A stretch of 64,000 bases of DNA from Caryophanales bacterium UBA6259 (GTDB lineage: Bacteria > Bacillota > Bacilli > Tepidibacillales > Tepidibacillaceae). The notes under the pieces are model-generated. The model was not told the origin of the DNA and did no database searches. It saw only the letters and a program-made list of their open reading frames with translations. The first letter of the stretch is position 1, and each line of letters opens with the position of its first letter. A program made the translations under genes and the position numbers. The stretch spans positions 1 through 64,000 of the forward strand of contig DJVJ01000007.1 of NCBI GenBank assembly GCA_002441135.1, written 5' to 3'. This document shows, in pieces, positions 59,954 through 64,000 of this stretch.

Positions 59954-60439
59954 TTATAATTCTTTAAAGAATTTATTTATCTCTGCTCTACGCTCAATAA
60001 CAAACATTAGGATAAGACCTAGTGTGTATAAAACTCCTAATTCACCAATACCTACTGATAGCATTGCTACAGGAATGGTTACTTCACTACTAAATACAAC
60101 TCCAAGCATGACCCCAATTATAATTGCATTGATAATAACTGGTGGCAAAGGTGCTAACCATTTGTTTTTTATTTTTGAGGTCAATATCGCAGCGATTAAG
60201 GTGGCTAAAGGTCCAAAAATTAAATCAAGCACACCAGCTGAACTATATAAATTAGCGATAAGTACACCAATTGTTAATCCTGGGATTGCTAATGGTGTAA
60301 AGAATGGTAGAATGGTTAGAGCTTCAGATACCCGAAACTGAATCCATCCAAATGATAATGGAGCAAAAGCAACGGTTAAAACGACATAGATTGCAGCGAT
60401 AGCCGCCGTAAAGGTAAGTCTTCTTGTAGAAAATTTCAT
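59954..60439 (-). CDS. queT: Queuosine precursor transporter QueT (ECF S-component)
   Basis: A 161-residue membrane protein with about five helices, matching the QueT family (TFTAAIAAIYVVLTVAFAPLSFGWIQFRVSEAL; shortened: FGWIQFRVSEALTILPFF). It is the substrate-binding unit for queuine, preQ1 or related deazaguanines, and shares ECF energising subunits encoded elsewhere. A preQ1 riboswitch-like pseudoknot lies in its leader, which supports the substrate. GGGAGG lies before the ATG. Confidence 0.9.
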   Translation of the reverse strand: MKFSTRRLTFTAAIAAIYVVLTVAFAPLSFGWIQFRVSEALTILPFFTPLAIPGLTIGVLIANLYSSAGVLDLIFGPLATLIAAILTSKIKNKWLAPLPPVIINAIIIGVMLGVVFSSEVTIPVAMLSVGIGELGVLYTLGLILMFVIERRAEINKFFKEL

Positions 60440-60456
60440 AGTAAATCCTCCCTAAG

Positions 60457-60488
60457 CCCAATTTTTTAACAGGGGTGTTGGCACCCTG
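60457..60488 (-). ncRNA. preQ1-I riboswitch upstream of queT
   Basis: On the minus strand CAGGG (60488-60484) pairs with CCCTG, enclosing TGCCAACAC; CCAA in that loop can pair with TTGG in the tail after TTAAAAAA. This is the H-type pseudoknot and A-rich tail of the preQ1-I aptamer, and it is closely similar to the Thermoanaerobacter tengcongensis example (CTGGG, CCCAG, TTAACAAAAC). The tail GGG is near the ribosome site, so translation control is likely. Confidence 0.82.
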
Positions 60489-60622
60489 GACTTAATTATA
60501 ATAGGTGATTTTTATGAAAATTTCAATTGAAAATTTATCTTCGGTTTCATCAAGACTCCCTCTTCAGCACCTCCATCTGAATAAAGTCTCGCTTTAATGG
60601 TTTGTTGTTAGACCTACCAATT

Positions 60623-60883
60623 TCAATAAAGAGCAATCAAATAGTCGTATAAATCTTTCGCTTCTTCTTCCGTTAATTGGTATACATGCTCTAAATAACC
60701 AGGCTCCTCTAAATCATCATGACCAATAATCGCTGTTTTACCGCTTTGGATATTAAAAATGATCTTTTTTCCATAAAATCGATCAGTTGGAATAATCGCC
60801 AAATCAAATTTTGCATTTGATTCGCCAATAAAGCTAATATATTTTATATTAGTATTTTCTGTATCTTCATATAGTACGTGCAT
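60623..60883 (-). CDS. DUF3055-family protein
   Basis: An 86-residue protein of the DUF3055 (SAV0927-like) family, with LYEDTENTNIKYISF, KFDLAIIPTDRFYGKKIIFN and SGKTAII. Function is unknown. ATG 60883 follows AAAGGATG; the TTG two codons upstream is an alternative. It lies in the yut region next to queT. The stretch before it (60490-60622) shows no convincing gene. Confidence 0.8.
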   Translation of the reverse strand: MHVLYEDTENTNIKYISFIGESNAKFDLAIIPTDRFYGKKIIFNIQSGKTAIIGHDDLEEPGYLEHVYQLTEEEAKDLYDYLIALY

Positions 60884-60958
60884 ATTCAATCATCCTTTCT
60901 TTATTTAAATATATTATATATGATTTTTTATAAAAATATCATTAGTGAGGTGTTTTAA

Positions 60959-61291
60959 ATGAATTTTGATCAAATACAATCTTTTATTATTGAAGAACGG
61001 GATAATGGCTATTTACTAGATGTTTGGAAATCGATGCAACGGAAATGGAAGCTCTCTTTTGCTGAGTCTAATACAGTTTATGGTTCACTTGAAAGTTTTT
61101 TAAGTAAATTATTAGAGTTTCAAAGGGCTTGTACTGAAGATGGGGATAGTGAACCAGAAGTATGGATAAACAATGCTTTTCAAGAAAGTCATATTGCTCT
61201 TCAAAAGAAAAATGGAGAAAGGTGGAGATATATTCTTCATCCAACTGGATTTCAGGGGAATTGGGAAATATTTAAGGTGATTAGAACATAA
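60959..61291 (+). CDS. Hypothetical protein
   Basis: A 110-residue soluble protein, rich in Trp (WKSMQRKWKLSF, RWRYILHP), that I do not recognise. A clear AGTGAGGTG precedes the ATG. It is separated from the next gene by 81 bases and may share its transcript with the YebE-like gene. Normal codon use suggests a real gene. Confidence 0.6.
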   Translation: MNFDQIQSFIIEERDNGYLLDVWKSMQRKWKLSFAESNTVYGSLESFLSKLLEFQRACTEDGDSEPEVWINNAFQESHIALQKKNGERWRYILHPTGFQGNWEIFKVIRT

Positions 61292-61372
61292 CCAGAATAG
61301 TAATTTGAGTATTACGAATAAAAAAGATATAATAGGCAACAAATGCTTTTGGAAAAAAGGGGAATTGTTCAG

Positions 61373-61891
61373 ATGGAAGGGATTTTATTTGTTGCTATTA
61401 TCTTGGGAATCCAAATTGTATATGTTTCTTTTTTTACTATAAGAATGATATTTACTTTAAAGGGAAAAAGGTACTTAGCAGCGGGAATTAGTGCAATTGA
61501 AGTGTATATTTATATCATGGGACTAAGCTTAGTCTTAGATAGACTTGATAACCCTATCAACTTATTAGCCTATAGTTTAGGCTATGGGCTAGGGGTGCTT
61601 ACTGGAACAAAAATAGAAGAACGATTAGCTTTAGGATATGTCACTGTTCAAGTCATTACAGAACATATCGATGGAACACTACCTGATGCAATACGAGCAA
61701 AGGGATTTGGGGTCACTAGTTGGTTTGCAAAAGGAAAAGATGGTGATCGTTTAGTTCTTTATGTTTTAACAAAACGAAAACATCAGAATCGATTATTTAC
61801 TGCGATTAAAGAACTAGATCCCAAGGCCTTTTATATGCAGCATGAACCAAATTATTTTCATGGTGGCTTTTGGACTAAAAAAGTATTATAG
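61373..61891 (+). CDS. YebE-like UPF0316/DUF2179 membrane protein
   Basis: A 172-residue protein with three membrane helices (about residues 3-23, 35-55 and 60-85) and a soluble C-terminal DUF2179 domain. Diagnostic pieces are YVSFFTIRMIFTLKGKRY, GYGLGVLTGTKIEERLALGY and the end HGGFWTKK. AAAGGGG supports ATG 61373; the ATG at 61343 lacks a site. The family is related to YitT-like proteins; function is unknown. Confidence 0.8.
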   Translation: MEGILFVAIILGIQIVYVSFFTIRMIFTLKGKRYLAAGISAIEVYIYIMGLSLVLDRLDNPINLLAYSLGYGLGVLTGTKIEERLALGYVTVQVITEHIDGTLPDAIRAKGFGVTSWFAKGKDGDRLVLYVLTKRKHQNRLFTAIKELDPKAFYMQHEPNYFHGGFWTKKVL

Positions 61892-61913
61892 AGTGGACAA
61901 AATAGTAAATATG

Positions 61914-61943
61914 AAAAAGAGCCTGAATCAGGCTCTTTTTTTG
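61914..61943. terminator. Bidirectional terminator
   Basis: AAAAAGAGCCTG (61914-61925) pairs with CAGGCTCTTTTT (61929-61940). It serves the YebE-like gene and the convergent glpX. Confidence 0.92.
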
Positions 61944-62912
61944 CTATTCCATAATTAAATTTGGCTTATATTTGATGTTATGAATTGCTCGGATAAAACG
62001 AATTGTTTTTGTTTTTGCACGCATTACAATGGTGTGGGTTTCTGCAAGATCATTACCTAAAAAGCGAACTCCCTTTAATAATTCTCCGTCAGTAACACCA
62101 GTAGCTGCAAATATCGAATCGTCACCTTTTACCAGGTCGTTCATTTTTAAAAGCTTTCTCGGATCATTTAAGCCCATTGTTAAACATCTTTGATATTCCT
62201 GATCGTTCATTGGAACTAATCTCGCTTGCATGTCTCCACCTAATGCTTTTAAAGCTGCGGCAGAGATAACACCTTCAGGGGCACCACCTGTACCGATAAA
62301 CAAATCAATTCCCGAATCAGGAATTGCTGTTGCGATTGCAGCACCAACATCACCATCACCAAATAATTTTACTCGAGCACCAATTTCTCTCACCTTAGCA
62401 ATAAGCTCTGAATGGCGATCTCTTTCCTGAATGATTACCGTCAAATCTTGTAATCGTTTTTTATTTGCCTCTGCAAGTATCTCTAATGTTTTTTCTAATG
62501 GATCATCTAAATTAATCTTACCAGCAGCATTAGGACCTACAGCAATCTTTTCCATATACATGTCAGGAGCATGCAAAAGATTCCCTTTTCCTGCGATTGC
62601 AATTACGGCAATCGCATTAGACGTTCCCTTAGCAACAATATTTGTGCCTTCGAGAGGGTCCACAGCAACATCCACTTCTGGTCCATCACCAGTCCCTAGC
62701 TTTTCGCCAATATATAGCATTGGGGCTTCGTCTAGTTCTCCTTCTCCGATTACTACAGTACCATTAATTGAAATGCTATCAAACATGCCTCTCATTGCGC
62801 TTGTGGCAGCATTATCTGCTTCGTTCTTTTTTCCTCTACCCATCCATTGTGAAGAGGCTAAAGCAGCAGCTTCTGTTACTCGTGCAAGTTCTAACGCTAG
62901 TTCTCTTTCCAA
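61944..62912 (-). CDS. glpX: Class II fructose-1,6-bisphosphatase GlpX
   Basis: A 322-residue Mg/Mn-dependent fructose bisphosphatase of gluconeogenesis. It has KKNEADNAATSAMR, GTVVIGEGELDEAPMLYIGE and VDPLEGTNIVAKGTSNAIAV (metal site). The start is placed at TTG 62912 because the protein then opens with MERELALELARVTEAAALAS, as B. subtilis GlpX does, and AAAGGAAGTGA lies before it; the GTG at 62921 would be too close to that site. Confidence 0.92.
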   Translation of the reverse strand: MERELALELARVTEAAALASSQWMGRGKKNEADNAATSAMRGMFDSISINGTVVIGEGELDEAPMLYIGEKLGTGDGPEVDVAVDPLEGTNIVAKGTSNAIAVIAIAGKGNLLHAPDMYMEKIAVGPNAAGKINLDDPLEKTLEILAEANKKRLQDLTVIIQERDRHSELIAKVREIGARVKLFGDGDVGAAIATAIPDSGIDLFIGTGGAPEGVISAAALKALGGDMQARLVPMNDQEYQRCLTMGLNDPRKLLKMNDLVKGDDSIFAATGVTDGELLKGVRFLGNDLAETHTIVMRAKTKTIRFIRAIHNIKYKPNLIME

Positions 62913-63048
62913 TTCCGTCACTTCCTTTATCTACATTGCAAACATATATCATTTTATCAAAAAACAATGCTAATTTTAACCTTTGTTTAATAAATATTGT
63001 GGTATAATATTTGAGATAGTTTCGCTGTACTTAGGGGAGGGGAAGTTT

Positions 63049-63483
63049 ATGTATCAAGTCAATCGTGAAAAAATTAATGAAATTCTTAACTTTATGAATC
63101 GAAATTATGAAATTATGAAACCATTAACAACTTTAACACAAGAAGAATTTATTCAGGATCAAATCATTGTGCTTGCAACGGAAAGAGTGCTGCACAGTAG
63201 CATGGAATCAGTAATAGATGTAGGAAACCATATCATTGATGGATTTATTATGAGAGATCCTGGCAGCTATACAGATATTATCGAAATCCTAAGAGATGAG
63301 CAAGTTTTACCGGAGGAAATTGCTCAACAGTTTAAGGATTTTATTGCGTTTAGAAAAGATCTAGTAACTGAATATACCCATACTACACCTGAGAAAGTAC
63401 ATCAAATATTAGTTCAATATTTTTCTCTTCTAACTACTTTTGAAGAATATGTGCAAGCATATTTAATAAAGGAACTAGGTTAA
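63049..63483 (+). CDS. yutE: YutE-family DUF86 (HepT-like) protein
   Basis: A 144-residue helical protein of the DUF86/HepT family, closest to Bacillus YutE by VIDVGNHIIDGFIMRDPGSY. The toxin HepT group has Rx4-6HxY near the end; here the site reads FRKDLVTEY, so the His is missing (Thr). No MntA-like antitoxin is next to it, which also speaks against an active toxin. GGGGAGGGG precedes the ATG; an extended -10 TGGTATAAT lies at 63000-63008. Confidence 0.85.
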   Translation: MYQVNREKINEILNFMNRNYEIMKPLTTLTQEEFIQDQIIVLATERVLHSSMESVIDVGNHIIDGFIMRDPGSYTDIIEILRDEQVLPEEIAQQFKDFIAFRKDLVTEYTHTTPEKVHQILVQYFSLLTTFEEYVQAYLIKELG

Positions 63484-63499
63484 ATACTGCAAATTAGGA

Positions 63500-63533
63500 T
63501 ATACTATTATCATTAATAGTATACATTTTTTTA
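63500..63533 (+). terminator. Intrinsic terminator of yutE
   Basis: TATACTATTA (63500-63509) pairs with TAATAGTATA (63514-63523), followed after C by ATTTTTTT. Confidence 0.8.
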
Positions 63534-63642
63534 TTATGCACATTAAAATACTTTTAATATAAAAAAGTTTATTAATTTACATTGAAGGATAATATGTTTA
63601 TAATAAGAACATATAAATCCGAAGTAGTAAGTAGGTGATTTT

Positions 63643-64000
63643 TTGACTTTGTCAACGAAAGACGAAATTTTAATTATGTTAAAGACAGCTGGTTCTTTGA
63701 CCGTAAGTGATATATCTAAAGAATTAGGAATTACAGAAATGGCAGTAAGGCGTCATCTTAACACGTTAGAGAGAGATGAGATGATTAAATCTACTCTAGT
63801 TCGACAAGCAATGGGAAGACCAACTCATCTATATTCTTTGACTGAAAAAGCGGAGGATAATTTTCCGAAGACCTATCGTGATCTAGCAAAGGATATCCTT
63901 GATGAGATTGCAGAAACGGAAGGTATGGACAAAATAGATACCCTTTTTGAAAAAAGAGAAGAACGATTGCGCAATAGGTATCTCTCGAAAATGAATTCCA
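63643..64000 (+). CDS. SufR/DeoR-like HTH transcriptional regulator, N-terminal part
   Basis: The first 119 residues of a regulator that runs past the window end. It has an HTH (VSDISKELGITEMAVRRHLN, residues 20-39), then RQAMGRPTHLYSLTEKAEDNFP and YRDLAKDILDEIAE, an arrangement seen in cyanobacterial SufR and related DeoR-type Fe-S repressors. The cysteines that would bind the cluster would be further on and are not seen. The start is TTG at 63643 with AGGTGAT upstream. It may control Fe-S genes, but this is an inference. Confidence 0.75.
   Translation, partial: MTLSTKDEILIMLKTAGSLTVSDISKELGITEMAVRRHLNTLERDEMIKSTLVRQAMGRPTHLYSLTEKAEDNFPKTYRDLAKDILDEIAETEGMDKIDTLFEKREERLRNRYLSKMNS

Noticed and set aside
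60514..60600. 28-residue plus-strand frame after a GGTGATT site
   Set aside because: Its length and lack of any recognisable sequence make it too weak to call, although it has a modest ribosome site.
62431..62973. 180-residue plus-strand frame
   Set aside because: It is antisense to glpX, Ser/Pro-rich composition, no ribosome site.

Overview
The window is AT-rich, densely packed DNA from an endospore-forming member of the Bacillales. Evidence for this is the low GC content, strong AGGAGG-type ribosome sites, many TTG/GTG starts, T-rich intrinsic terminators and Bacillus-type genes: sigI-rsgI, yunB, lytH, sufCDSUB, metN-metI-metQ, yutD, yutE and glpX. Rubrerythrin, a ferritin-like diiron protein, ThyX in place of ThyA, and LarB/LarC/LarE hint at an anaerobic or microaerobic lifestyle; the species cannot be named from the window alone. 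No rRNA, tRNA, insertion sequence, prophage or CRISPR array was seen.

Layout. 1-11.8 kb: end of a DUF2797-like gene, a polysaccharide deacetylase, a methyltransferase with a thiamine-binding YkoF/YqgV-type protein, three MFS transporters, an M42 aminopeptidase, L-lactate dehydrogenase with an HD hydrolase, a diiron ferritin-like protein, and small genes including a YusI/ArsC-like protein. 11.9-14 kb: sigI-rsgI with a SigI-type promoter. 14.4-21 kb: a P1 (DmpA) peptidase, a SAM-riboswitch-controlled methionine ABC importer, an M48 membrane protease and a PspC protein. 21-28.3 kb: DUF1802 and a minimal FAD protein, then the sufC-D-S-U-B operon behind an IscR-type operator, followed by a JAMM peptidase. 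28.4-36 kb: YunE-like and YunD-like genes, an HD-GYP protein, a secreted Thr/Glu-repeat protein, a (AAAAC)14 tract, thyX and yunB. 36-42 kb: an oligopeptide ABC operon with a CodY-like box. 42-48.3 kb: T-box-controlled argS, a two-component system, and an NSS transporter with a 44-residue small subunit. 48.4-54.3 kb: lytH, then nickel-pincer-nucleotide genes (larE-larB-larC1 on the minus strand, with a separate convergent gene carrying the LarC2 domain) and a TIGR00300-type ornithine cyclodeaminase-like gene. 54.4-57 kb: Zur-controlled znuA-znuC-znuB. 57-64 kb: Nudix, DUF3501, rubrerythrin, yutD, a preQ1-riboswitch-controlled queT, DUF3055, a YebE-like gene, glpX, yutE and the start of a SufR-like regulator.

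Many genes keep the order of the Bacillus subtilis yus-met-suf-yun-lytH-yut region, so this is a conserved chromosomal backbone with inserted accessory genes. Common themes are sulfur and methionine supply (SAM riboswitch, met, suf, JAMM, TauE), metal handling (Zur/znu, Lar nickel genes, His-rich tails on SufU, LarC1, ZnuA and ZnuC), peptide import, and cell-envelope and sporulation functions. The most unusual item is the lar locus, where LarC appears to be divided between two convergent genes that look like complementary remnants of a duplication.
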